64,000 bases of DNA from Bog-532 sp963720945 (GTDB lineage Bacteria; Actinomycetota; Actinomycetes; Streptosporangiales; Streptosporangiaceae): contig CAVRHH010000008.1 of NCBI GenBank assembly GCA_963720945.1, forward strand, positions 124,001 to 188,000. The letters run 5' to 3'. Of this stretch, positions 16,404 to 24,635 are shown piece after piece; positions within the stretch are counted from its first letter, which is position 1; each line of letters opens with the position of its first letter. The translations under genes and the position numbers were made by a program. The notes beneath the pieces are model-generated. The model was given only the letters and a program-made list of their open reading frames with translations. It was not told where the DNA came from and did not search any database.

Positions 16404-17432
16404 TCAGCGGAAATGGTCCCAGCCGGGAGCGCCGGGGTGGGGCTGGCCGTCCACGAGGACGCCGCGGCCCTCGCGCGCCACGCCGATCTGGACCCAGCGG
16501 GCCGGGAGGGGCACCGCCGGCGGGAATGTGGCCACCAGCGAGTGATCCTCACCGCCGGTCAGGGCCCAGTTCAAGGCGGTTGCGCGCTCGTCACCGGGTG
16601 CGGCGCCCGCCGGGTGCCCGGCTGGCGCCGGCCCGGGGGCGGCCCCCGCGGAGGCCCCCAGCGCAGACGCCGCCAGTGCAGCGGCCCCCGCGGAGGCCCC
16701 CAGCGCGGAGGCGGCCAGCGCGCGGGCGGCTGGCTCCAGGGCGGCGGTGTCCAGCGCGGCGGCGCGGACGTCGATGGCGACACCGCTCGCGCCGGCGATG
16801 TGCCCGAGATCGGCGAGCAGGCCGTCGCTGACGTCGATCATGGCAGTGGCGCCCAGCGTGGCGGCTTCGGGGCCGGCATCGTAGGGCGGGGCGGGCCGCA
16901 GGTGCGCTGCGATGAGACCGGCCAGCGCTGCGTGCCCGGGCCCGGCGGAGAATCCGGCGGTGAGCAGGGCCAGGCCTGCGGCGGAATGGCCCAGGGGACC
17001 GGCGGCGGCCACGACATCACCGGGGCGTGCCCCCGAGCGCGTCACCGGGTCACGGCCCTGCAGGTCACCCAGGGCCGTCACGGCCAGCAGGACCACATCC
17101 GAACGGGCCACGTCGCCGCCGGCCACCGAAGCCCCGGCGCGCTCGCACTCGGCCGCGAGACCCGAGACCAGGTCGAGGGCCCAGGATGACGGCAGCCCGG
17201 GCGGCGCGGCGAAGGCAACGAGCAGCGCGGTCGCGACGGCCCCCATGGCCGCGACGTCGGCCAGGCTGCGGGCGGCGGCCCGGTGCCCGATGTCCGCGGG
17301 GCCGGCCCAGTCGCGGCGGAAGTGCCGGCCCTCCAGCAGGAAGTCCGTGGTGGCGACGACCCGGCGGTCCGGCGCGGCGAGCACGGCGGCGTCGTCGCCG
17401 ATCCCGACGACCGTCCCGGGCCCCGGCCGCAC
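16404..17432 (-). CDS. thiL: Thiamine-monophosphate kinase (start unresolved)
   Basis: ThiL makes thiamine diphosphate from thiamine monophosphate. Visible motifs are GIGDDAAVL near residue 10, TDFLLEGRHFRRDW near 29, VAGGDVARSD near 103, AMIDVSDGLLADLGHI near 196 and GGEDHSLVATFPP near 290. The first usual start codon is GTG at 17432. However, codons upstream to about 17486 encode GDLGEFGLIAAIAARV, the conserved ThiL N-terminus. No ATG, GTG or TTG lies between there and the in-frame TGA at 17517. Translation may begin at an ATC at 17501 after GGGAGGG, or one base is missing. An Ala/Gly insertion built from two 14-residue repeats interrupts the C-terminal half. Confidence 0.92.
   Translation of the reverse strand: MRPGPGTVVGIGDDAAVLAAPDRRVVATTDFLLEGRHFRRDWAGPADIGHRAAARSLADVAAMGAVATALLVAFAAPPGLPSSWALDLVSGLAAECERAGASVAGGDVARSDVVLLAVTALGDLQGRDPVTRSGARPGDVVAAAGPLGHSAAGLALLTAGFSAGPGHAALAGLIAAHLRPAPPYDAGPEAATLGATAMIDVSDGLLADLGHIAGASGVAIDVRAAALDTAALEPAARALAASALGASAGAAALAASALGASAGAAPGPAPAGHPAGAAPGDERATALNWALTGGEDHSLVATFPPAVPLPARWVQIGVAREGRGVLVDGQPHPGAPGWDHFR
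16639..16722 (-). repeat. 42-bp in-frame duplication inside thiL
   Basis: Two 42-bp units, 16639-16680 and 16681-16722, encode ALAASALGASAGAA twice. The insertion lies between the DGLLADLGHI region and the C-terminal GGEDHS motif. It keeps frame and is probably a surface loop. Confidence 0.85.
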
Positions 17433-17655
17433 GCGGGCCGCGATCGCGGCGATGAGCCCGAATTCGCCCAGGTCACCGATGCTGCTGTCGCCAGAGCCGA
17501 TGTTGCCCTCCCGATGTCACCCTCGCCGGCCGCCGGCAATCACGGGCCGTCCGTCAATTCAGGCGATCTCGTCTTGTAAGGGTCCTCGCGCACTAAGGTA
17601 CCGTGGCTTCTCCGGGCAATTTTCACCGTCGATTACTGTGCCCATGGAGGACGTC

Positions 17656-17889
17656 ATGGTTCAGGCATACATCCTGGTCCAGACGGAGGTCGGCAAGGCC
17701 GCCGATGTCGCTAAGGAGATCGCCAAGATTACCGGGGTCACCACAGCGGAGGATGTCACCGGGCCCTACGACGTCATCGTCCGGGCCGAAGCGGACAACG
17801 TCGACGAGCTGGGCCGGCTCGTCGCCGCCGGCATCCAGTCCGTTGAGGGCATCACGCGGACCCTGACCTGCCCCGTCGTTTACATCTGA
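17656..17889 (+). CDS. Lrp/AsnC ligand-binding (RAM) domain protein
   Basis: This 77-residue protein starts MVQAYILVQTEVGKAADVA, with GGAGG 5 nt before the ATG. It consists only of the C-terminal alpha-beta ligand-binding domain of Lrp/AsnC regulators: GPYDVIVRAEADNVDELG and a final VEGITRTLTCPVVYI. There is no helix-turn-helix, so it cannot bind DNA alone. Single RAM-domain proteins form oligomers and probably bind an amino acid. This gene has its own spacer on both sides. Long upstream in-frame extensions overlap thiL antisense and are rejected. Confidence 0.9.
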   Translation: MVQAYILVQTEVGKAADVAKEIAKITGVTTAEDVTGPYDVIVRAEADNVDELGRLVAAGIQSVEGITRTLTCPVVYI

Positions 17890-17952
17890 CGGCAGCCTGC
17901 ACCGGGGCGAGCCGGGACCAGCCCGTCCGGTTGCCTCAGCCGGCGGCTTGCC

Positions 17953-18606
17953 TCAGCCGGCGGCGCGGAACAGCTCCGCAGCAACCGCGGCCGTGCGGGG
18001 TCCCAGCCCGAGCCGTGACGCGTCGCGCAAGTCCTCCGGCGTGTCCACGTCACGGCGCAGCCCGGTGACGCCCGGCATCAGCAGTTCGGCCGCCCCGCCC
18101 TCGGCATGCCGCCGCCTGGAGTCCGGCCCGAAGCCGGGCCGGAACGCCGCGGCCGGCGCCGCGGTGTACAGGGTCGTTCCCGAACCCTGCAGGTCGGGCA
18201 CGAACGCCTCCGGCCACGTCGCGGCGGTGCGCAGCGCCAGGTCCACCTCAGCGGCCCGCAGCGCGGGCAGATCGGCGCTCAGCGCGGCCAGCCCGGTGCC
18301 TGGCCAGAGCCGCTGCGCGCAGGCGGCCCCGTAGCTCAGGGCCGCGTTCAGCCCGGCTCGCGGCTCGTCCGGCACGATCGTGGCCCCCACCGCGGCCAGT
18401 TCCCCCGCCGCCACCGGATCGTCGGTCACCACGAGCACACGGGACGCCACCCGCGACGCGGCCACCGCGCTGACCGTGTCCGACGCCATGGCCAGCGCCA
18501 GTTCGGCACGGCGCGAACCGGCGAGGGGCGCAATCCGGGACTTGGCCCGGGCAAGTACTTTGACGGGGACCACCACCGCCCACGTGAACGGGGCATCATC
18601 GGACAT
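17953..18606 (-). CDS. cofC: 2-phospho-L-lactate/phosphoenolpyruvate guanylyltransferase (F420 biosynthesis)
   Basis: This 217-residue CofC/FbiD-type nucleotidyltransferase activates phosphoenolpyruvate or phospholactate with GTP on the way to coenzyme F420. The N-terminus WAVVVPVKVLARAKSRIAPL (residues 8-27) is the family signature. LVVTDDPVAAGELAAVGA and GLAALSADLPALRAAEV follow with the metal-binding Asp. The start ATG at 18606 is preferred to an upstream TTG/GTG extension. It is convergent with the AsnC-type gene and divergent from plsC. Confidence 0.92.
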   Translation of the reverse strand: MSDDAPFTWAVVVPVKVLARAKSRIAPLAGSRRAELALAMASDTVSAVAASRVASRVLVVTDDPVAAGELAAVGATIVPDEPRAGLNAALSYGAACAQRLWPGTGLAALSADLPALRAAEVDLALRTAATWPEAFVPDLQGSGTTLYTAAPAAAFRPGFGPDSRRRHAEGGAAELLMPGVTGLRRDVDTPEDLRDASRLGLGPRTAAVAAELFRAAG

Positions 18607-18692
18607 ACGCGTGATCCTGCCTGTGATCGTGCCTCGACATCGAACCACCTCAACCAGGAGACTGACCAGATGAAGATCGGAAGCCTCGCCCC

Positions 18693-19577
18693 ATGAGCAA
18701 GCAGGAGCGAAGCTACTCACCCGGCTGGCGGCGTTTCTCCGCGCTGCTGCTGCAGCCGCTGCTGCACATCCTGATCAAGCAAAAAATGCAGGGCCGCGAA
18801 AACATTCCCCGCGAAGGGGGCGTGATCCTGGCGCCCAACCACCTCTCCTACGCCGACTGGGGCACGGTGGCGCTGTTCAGCTACGAGTCCGGCCGGTATC
18901 CAACCTTCCTCATCAAGTCCCCCGTTTTCGGCGTTAAGGGCATCGGCCCGTTCCTGCACAAGGTCGGGCAGCTTCCGGTCTACCGTAATCGCGGTGATGC
19001 CGCGCTCGTGCTCCGGGACGCCGAGCGGGCGATCCTCGCCGGGGAGACCGTGGTCGTCTACGCGGAGGGCACGGCCTCGCGCGATCCGGATCAATGGCCG
19101 ATGAAGGCCAGGACCGGCGTGGCCCGGCTCGCGCTGAGGACCGGCGCGCCGGTGATCCCGATCGCGGTGTGGGGCGCCCAGGACGTGCTGCCGTACGGCA
19201 CCAGCCGGCCGCACCTGTGGCCGCGCAAGACGATCCGGCTGGCCGCCGGGCCGCCGGTGGACCTGTCGGCCTTCCAGGGCCTGCCGCTGACCGCGACCAA
19301 CCTGCGCAACGCCACTGCGGTCGTCATGGCGGACGTGACCGCTCTGCTCGCGGGCCTGCGCGGGGAGACACCTCCCGCCGTCCCCTACGATCCCGACGCA
19401 GCAGGAAAAGCATCGATCAGCCGAACGGGCCGGAGTGGAAGTCCCGTCCCCGCCGGCGCCGGCCCGCAGGCGGGGCCCGACGGCGGCACGCAGGCCGGGG
19501 CCGGCCAGACGAGCGACGAGGCGGACGCGAGGGAGGAGCCGGCCGAAGGGCCGGACGCGGAGGCCCGCCCGACGTGA
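18693..19577 (+). CDS. 1-acyl-sn-glycerol-3-phosphate acyltransferase family protein
   Basis: This 294-residue PlsC-domain protein transfers an acyl chain to lysophosphatidic acid or a related acceptor at the membrane. The catalytic HxxxxD is NHLSYAD near residue 50, and the acceptor-site motif is YAEGTASRDP near 122. The last 60 residues are an acidic, Gly/Ala-rich tail (AGAGQTSDEADAREEPAEG) with no domain. Its stop overlaps the gpsA start by 4 bp (GTGA), implying translational coupling of the two glycerolipid enzymes. Confidence 0.93.
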   Translation: MSKQERSYSPGWRRFSALLLQPLLHILIKQKMQGRENIPREGGVILAPNHLSYADWGTVALFSYESGRYPTFLIKSPVFGVKGIGPFLHKVGQLPVYRNRGDAALVLRDAERAILAGETVVVYAEGTASRDPDQWPMKARTGVARLALRTGAPVIPIAVWGAQDVLPYGTSRPHLWPRKTIRLAAGPPVDLSAFQGLPLTATNLRNATAVVMADVTALLAGLRGETPPAVPYDPDAAGKASISRTGRSGSPVPAGAGPQAGPDGGTQAGAGQTSDEADAREEPAEGPDAEARPT

Positions 19578-20578
19578 AGGCGGCGATCATGGGGGCCGGG
19601 TCGTGGGGGACCACGTTCGGCCAGGTGCTCTGCGACGCCGGAACGCCCGCGGTGGTCTGCTGCCGGGGGCCGGAACTCGCCCGGGCGATCAACGAACGGC
19701 ACGAGAACCCCGGCTACCTGCCCGGCATCCCCCTGACCGGCGAACTGCGTGCGGCGGCGGACCCCGCGGCGGCACTGGAGGGTGCTGACCTCGTAATATT
19801 CGCTGTGCCCGCGCAGTCGCTGCGGGAGAACCTGCGCCGCTGGGCCCCGTTCATCCCGGTCGGCGCGCAGTTCGTCAGCCTGATCAAGGGGATCGAGCTC
19901 GATACGTGCAAGCGGATGAGCGAGGTCATCACCGACGTACTCGACGTACCGGCCAGCCGGATCACCGTCGTCTCCGGGCCGAACCTGGCCCGCGAGATCG
20001 CCCAGCGGCAGTACGCCGCGACCGTCGTCGCCAGCCTGGACGAGGGGGCGGCGCGGCGTCTGCAGCAGGCCTGCCACACCGGCTATTTCCGGCCGTACAC
20101 CAACACCGACGTGACCGGGTGCGAGCTGGGCGGGTCGGTCAAGAACGTGATCGCGCTGGCCGTCGGCATCGCGGTGGCGATGGGCCTGGGGGACAACACG
20201 CGGGCCATGCTGATCACCCGCGGGCTGGCCGAGATCACCCGGCTGGGGAGCGCGCTCGGCGCGTCGCCGCAGACCTTCGCGGGCCTGGCCGGCCTGGGCG
20301 ACCTGATCGCGACGTGCAGCTCACCGCTGTCGCGGAACCGGACCTTCGGCGAGAACCTCGGCCACGGCATGTCCGTCGCGGCCGCTTCCTCGATGAGCGA
20401 CCAGGTCGCCGAGGGCGTGAAATCGTCGGAGTCCGTGCTCGCCCTGGCGCGCAAGCACGGCGTGGAAATGCCCATCACCGAGGTCGTGGCGGCGGTCATG
20501 CACGACGGCCTGCCGGTCAGTGAGGCCGCGATCATGCTCGCGTCCCGTTCGGCCAAACCGGAATGGTACGGGTCGTAG
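19574..20578 (+). CDS. gpsA: NAD(P)-dependent glycerol-3-phosphate dehydrogenase
   Basis: This 334-residue enzyme reduces dihydroxyacetone phosphate to sn-glycerol 3-phosphate for phospholipids. It starts at the GTG at 19574 (VKAAIMGAGSWGTTFG), whose GxGxxG dinucleotide site fixes the N-terminus. FAVPAQSLR near 77 and GCELGGSVKNVIALAVG near 180 (catalytic Lys) are conserved, as is FAGLAGLGDLIATCSSPLSRNR near 235. The open frame extends 160 codons upstream inside plsC, but that part is out-of-frame shadow. Confidence 0.97.
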   Translation: MKAAIMGAGSWGTTFGQVLCDAGTPAVVCCRGPELARAINERHENPGYLPGIPLTGELRAAADPAAALEGADLVIFAVPAQSLRENLRRWAPFIPVGAQFVSLIKGIELDTCKRMSEVITDVLDVPASRITVVSGPNLAREIAQRQYAATVVASLDEGAARRLQQACHTGYFRPYTNTDVTGCELGGSVKNVIALAVGIAVAMGLGDNTRAMLITRGLAEITRLGSALGASPQTFAGLAGLGDLIATCSSPLSRNRTFGENLGHGMSVAAASSMSDQVAEGVKSSESVLALARKHGVEMPITEVVAAVMHDGLPVSEAAIMLASRSAKPEWYGS

Positions 20579-20599
20579 GCGCCCCCGAGAGGTGACGGT

Positions 20600-21829
20600 G
20601 TGGACGTAGTGCGCAGGCAACTGGGCGAGAACACCCGTGCGGTGCATCTGCCCCAGGCGCCCGTGCCTGAGCAGCAGCCGCTCGGCACGCCGGTCTACCG
20701 GACGGCAGCGTTCGCCTTCCGGACGAGCGACGAGTACGCGTCGGTGCTGAACGACGAGCGGCCCGGCTACACCTACAGCCGGATCGACAACCCGACCGTG
20801 GACACGTTCGCCCGCGCCGTGGCCGCGCTGGAGGGCCCGAACCTCCAGGCCTGGCCCGCGGCCCAGGCCTTCGCGTCCGGTATGGCGGCGATCAGCGGCG
20901 TGTTCCTCACGTTCGCGCGGATGGGCGCGCACGTCGTCGCGCCGGCGGCCACCTACGGCGGCACGTACAGCTTCCTGCGCAACGTGGCTGGCCGGTTCGG
21001 CGTGGAGACCGATTTCGTCGACATGACCAACCTGGACGCGGTCCGCGCGGCGATACGGCCCGACACCCGCATCGTGTACGCGGAGACGATCGCCAACCCG
21101 ACCACCGCGGTCGCCAACCTCCCGGTCCTGGCGGAGATCGCGCACGAGACCGGGGCGCTGTTCGCGGTGGACTCCACGCTGGCGCCCCCGGTCGTGTGCC
21201 GGCCGCTGGAGTACGGCGCCAACCTGGTCATCCATTCGGCCACCAAGTACATTGGCGGGCACTCCGACGTCACCGGCGGCGTGGTCACCGGCCGCGCGGA
21301 CCTGATCAGCCGGGTGCGGCAGGTCCGCGTGGACACCGGCGGATCGCTGGCGCCGGACGAGGCGTTCCTGCTCCGCCGGGGCCTGGAGACGCTGCCGGTC
21401 AGGGTCCGGCGGCAATGCTCGACGGCGATGTTGTTCGCCGCCACCCTGTCCCGCCATCCCGGCGTGCAGTCGGTCTGCTACCCGGGCCTGCCCCAGCACC
21501 CGGGGCACATGGTGGCCCGGCGGCTGTTCGACGCGGGGCCGGAAGGCGTCCGTTTCGGCGCGATCGTCACGATCACGCCGCACGGCGGCCGGGAGGCGGG
21601 CATGACGTTCGCCGACCGGCTGCGGCTCGCGCAGCTCGCCACGTCCCTGGGCGGCACGCATACGAAAGCCAGTCACGCGGCGTCAACGACGCACCGCCAG
21701 CTGGATTCGCGTGCGCTTGACAGTGCGGGCATCGACCCGGGCGCGGTACGGTTCTCCATCGGACTCGAGGACGCTGAGGACCTCATCTCCGACGCCTACG
21801 TGGCATTGGACTCTCTCGGCCGGCCCTGA
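20600..21829 (+). CDS. Cys/Met metabolism PLP-dependent enzyme (trans-sulfuration family)
   Basis: This 409-residue fold-type I PLP enzyme belongs to the cystathionine gamma-synthase/gamma-lyase, O-acetylhomoserine sulfhydrylase and methionine gamma-lyase family. The PLP lysine is in NLVIHSATKYIGGHSDVTGG near residue 212. YSRIDNPTVDTFARAVAALEG near 56 and FASGMAAISGVF near 93 are standard. Substrate preference is not decidable here. The start is GTG at 20600, shortly after GAGAGG. It sits between gpsA and ddl. Confidence 0.9.
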   Translation: MDVVRRQLGENTRAVHLPQAPVPEQQPLGTPVYRTAAFAFRTSDEYASVLNDERPGYTYSRIDNPTVDTFARAVAALEGPNLQAWPAAQAFASGMAAISGVFLTFARMGAHVVAPAATYGGTYSFLRNVAGRFGVETDFVDMTNLDAVRAAIRPDTRIVYAETIANPTTAVANLPVLAEIAHETGALFAVDSTLAPPVVCRPLEYGANLVIHSATKYIGGHSDVTGGVVTGRADLISRVRQVRVDTGGSLAPDEAFLLRRGLETLPVRVRRQCSTAMLFAATLSRHPGVQSVCYPGLPQHPGHMVARRLFDAGPEGVRFGAIVTITPHGGREAGMTFADRLRLAQLATSLGGTHTKASHAASTTHRQLDSRALDSAGIDPGAVRFSIGLEDAEDLISDAYVALDSLGRP

Positions 21830-21887
21830 CCGGCAGGCCGGCCGCTCGCGGGCCGCCGGCGATCAACGCTCACGATGGAGCGGAGGA

Positions 21888-23071
21888 ATGAATAGCGTGA
21901 ACGAGCAACGCAAGATCCGGGTGGCCGTGGTCTTCGGCGGCCGCAGCTCCGAGCATCCGATCTCCTGCGCGAGCGCCGCCTACGTGCTGCCCGCCATCGA
22001 CCCGGAGCGGTACGAGGTGGTGCCCATCGGCATCGCGCGCGACGGCCGGTGGCTCCAGGTCTCCGGGGACCCGGCCGGCTCGCGATCGGCCGCGGCGGCG
22101 AGCTGCCCTCGGTCGACGACGCCGCCACGCCCGGGGCCGAAATCGTGGCCCGGCCGGGCGGCGCCTCGGGCGGCCTGACCGTCCTGAGCCCCGGAGACGT
22201 CCCCCGCGACCTCGGGGCGGTGGACGTCGTGCTGCCGCTGCTGCACGGGGCCTACGGCGAGGACGGCACGATCCAGGGGCTGCTGGAGATGACCGGCGCG
22301 CGGTACTGCGGCGCGGGCGTCTTCGCCAGCGCGGCCGGCATGGACAAGGAGTACATGAAGCTGATCTTCGCCGCGCACGGCCTGCCCATCGGGCCGTACG
22401 TGGTGGTCCGCGACCGCGACTGGGCTGCCGCTCCCGCGGACGCGCACGCGGGCCACGCGGGATCGGTCATGGCCGGCCCGGAGCGCAAGCGGGTGCTGGA
22501 TGACATCAGCGAGCTCGGCTGGCCGGTGTTCGTCAAGCCGGCCCGGGGCGGCTCGAGCGTCGGGACGTCGAAGGCCAGCGACATGGCCGGGCTGGAGCGG
22601 GCGATCGAGGTGGCGCGCGAGCACGACCCGAAGGTCCTGGCCGAGACCGCGATCGACGGCATGGAGATCGAGTGCGCCGTGCTCGAGGGCACGGACGGCG
22701 GGCCACCCGAAGCCAGCGTGCCCGGCCAGGTGATGGTCGGCGGCGGCGCCAGCTTCTACGACTTCGAGGCGAAATACCTCGCCGCCGGCACCCACATGGT
22801 GATCCCGGCGCCGATTCCCGACGCGGCCATCGCGGAGATCAGGCGGCTGGCCGCCGCGGCGTTCGGCGCGATCTCCTGCGAGGGGCTGGCCCGCGTGGAC
22901 TTCTTCTACACGCCGCAGGGCCAGGTCCTTGTCAACGAGATCAACACGATGCCCGGTATGACGCCGGCGTCCGGTTTCCCGAAGATGTGGGAGGCCACCG
23001 GCCTGCCGCTGCCCCAGCTCATGGACCGGATCATCCAGACCGCCCTGGCCAAGCGCCCAGGGCTGCGCTGA
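21888..23071 (+). CDS. ddl: D-alanine--D-alanine ligase (frameshifted)
   Basis: Ddl joins two D-alanines for peptidoglycan. The N-terminal frame gives IRVAVVFGGRSSEHPISCAS. The rest, beginning RLAIGRGGELPSVDDA, is in another frame, so one base is missing at about 22066-22080. The repaired protein is 394 residues, normal for actinomycetes. Ligase motifs are LLHGAYGEDGTIQGLLE, PVFVKPARGGSSVGTSK near residue 215 and VLVNEINTMPGMTPAS near 350. GTG at 21897 has better spacing from GGAGG than the ATG at 21888. Ddl is usually essential, so an assembly error is likely. Confidence 0.94.
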
Positions 23072-23288
23072 CCCGGGGGGGACCCCCGGAGCCCCCCGCT
23101 GGGCTGTGCCGGCCCGGGGGGGACCCCCGGAGCCCCCGCTGGGCTGTGCCGGCCCGGGGGGCGACACCCCGGAACCCCCCGCTGCGCTCCGCGCCCCGCG
23201 GGGGTACTTCGCCGCGACACCGGCCGCTCGCCGGGCGCAAGGCCCGGCTCGTTGGGCCGGTAACGATCGTCTCGCCGTAACCCGCGTC
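23072..23288 (-). repeat. Dispersed GC-rich repeat (locus 2), with extra partial copies
   Basis: This minus-oriented copy lies between the convergent ends of ddl and hup. The core GTACTTCGCCGCGACACC is near 23203, and the conserved edge GGTAACGATCGTCTCGCC is near 23260. Three partial units of about 43 bp (GGACCCCCGGAGCCCCC type) precede it, so only the G/C-run hairpin section was multiplied. I see no gene in 23289-23408. Confidence 0.9.
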
Positions 23289-23408
23289 AGTGACCGTGGC
23301 GTGAGCTTCCTGACTCCTAGGCTCGCAGGCGGCACGGGCGGCACGGGCGGCGGTGTCAGCCGGCCCGTGCCGCACCGGGAGCCGGGTGCTGGCCCGGAAT
23401 TAGTTCCG

Positions 23409-23690
23409 TTACTTCTTCTCGCCGTTGACGAGCGCCTTGAAGTCTGCGCCGGGGCGGAACTTCGGCACCGAAGACTTGGGCACCTCAATGGCCGCCCCGG
23501 TGGCAGGGTTGCGCGCGGTACGCGCCGGCCGCTCGCTCTTCTCGAAGACACCGAAACCGGTGATCGCGACCTTGTCACCCTTTGCAACCGCGTCCTGGAT
23601 GGCGTCGAGGACGGCGTTCACGGCCTCGGTAGCGGACTTCTTGTCCCCCAGCCGGCCCGAGATCGCATCAATCAGATCACGCTTATTCAT
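23409..23690 (-). CDS. hup: Nucleoid-associated protein HU
   Basis: This 93-residue HU homologue bends and compacts DNA as a dimer. It starts MNKRDLIDAISGRLGDKKSA and has the family signature GFGVFEKSERPARTARNPATG at about residues 46-66, the DNA-binding beta arm with its conserved Pro. AGGAG lies 6 nt before the ATG. It is the short form without a C-terminal Lys/Ala-rich tail. Confidence 0.97.
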   Translation of the reverse strand: MNKRDLIDAISGRLGDKKSATEAVNAVLDAIQDAVAKGDKVAITGFGVFEKSERPARTARNPATGAAIEVPKSSVPKFRPGADFKALVNGEKK

Positions 23691-23716
23691 ATCTCACTCC
23701 TGCGGTTCCCCCTCGG

Positions 23717-23795
23717 GAGGTCGCGCGGACATTGCACCCGAGAACGCGCGACCTCTGACCTGCCCGAAAGTAGGCGATCCATCGCCGTTACACAA
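23717..23795 (-). promoter_or_regulatory. hup promoter and 5'-leader hairpin
   Basis: On the minus strand TTGTGT (23790-23795) and TACTTT (23767-23772) are separated by exactly 17 bp, a good housekeeping-sigma promoter. Transcription would start near 23760. The leader then contains an 11-bp perfect inverted repeat, 23745-23755 with 23717-23727 and a 17-nt loop, ending about 27 nt before the hup start codon. The rest of the 326-bp gap to leuD (to 24016) is AT-richer and holds nothing else I recognise. Confidence 0.55.
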
Positions 23796-24016
23796 TAACC
23801 TCGGCCAACATTGCCCGGCGTGTCGGCGCTCTAACCGGCCGGAATCAAGTTTCTTGCCGGATAGATCATCTTATGGACCCCATAACAGGCTGTAACACGG
23901 ACACAACGGACATTAGTTTCGGTCCGTTTCACAAAGCCGGTCATGGTGGCCGGATCTGCCACGGATCCGGCCGTCACATGACGTAACCGGCTTTCCGGTC
24001 TTTCCAGGCAGGCGGC

Positions 24017-24610
24017 TCAGGCCGTGACCGGGAGCCAGCCCGGCCGGCTCTCCTCGAAGGCGGCGATGTCGCCGGCGTGCCGGAGCGTCAGGCCGATGTC
24101 GTCCAGGCCCTCCATCAGCCGCCACCGCGTGTAGTCGTCGATCTCGAACGGGGCCTTGATCGGCGCCGTAGCGTGACGAACCTCACGCGCCTCAAGATCA
24201 ACAATTACCTCAGCAGATGGCTCCGCCTCCGCCGCATCCTGCAGCGCGCTGACCGTTTCGGCCGGCAGCCGGACCGGCAGCAGGCCTGCCTTGGTCGCGT
24301 TGGTGCGGAAGATGTCGCCGAAGCGGGGCGCGATCACCACGCGGAACCCGTAGTCGACCAGCGCCCACACGGCGTGCTCGCGGGATGACCCGATACCGAA
24401 GTCGGTCCCCGCGACCAGGATCGTCGCGCCGTCGTAGGCGGGCTGGTTGAGGACGAACGACGGATCCTCGCGCCACGCGGCGAACAGCCCGTCGCCGAAC
24501 CCGGCGCGGCTGACCCGCTTAAGGTACTCCGCCGGGATGATCTGGTCGGTGTCGACGTTGCTGCGCCGCAGCGGCAGCACGCGCCCCGTGTGCGCAGTGA
24601 ATGGCTCCAT
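24017..24610 (-). CDS. leuD: 3-isopropylmalate dehydratase small subunit
   Basis: This 197-residue swivel subunit works with LeuC to isomerise 2- to 3-isopropylmalate; with CimA it may also serve citramalate isomerisation. Motifs are RSNVDTDQIIPAEYLKRVSR near residue 18 and GTDFGIGSSREHAVWAL near 68. It follows leuC by 25 bp on the same strand. Confidence 0.97.
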   Translation of the reverse strand: MEPFTAHTGRVLPLRRSNVDTDQIIPAEYLKRVSRAGFGDGLFAAWREDPSFVLNQPAYDGATILVAGTDFGIGSSREHAVWALVDYGFRVVIAPRFGDIFRTNATKAGLLPVRLPAETVSALQDAAEAEPSAEVIVDLEAREVRHATAPIKAPFEIDDYTRWRLMEGLDDIGLTLRHAGDIAAFEESRPGWLPVTA

Positions 24611-24635
24611 GATGTGTCTCCTGTGTGCCTGGGCG

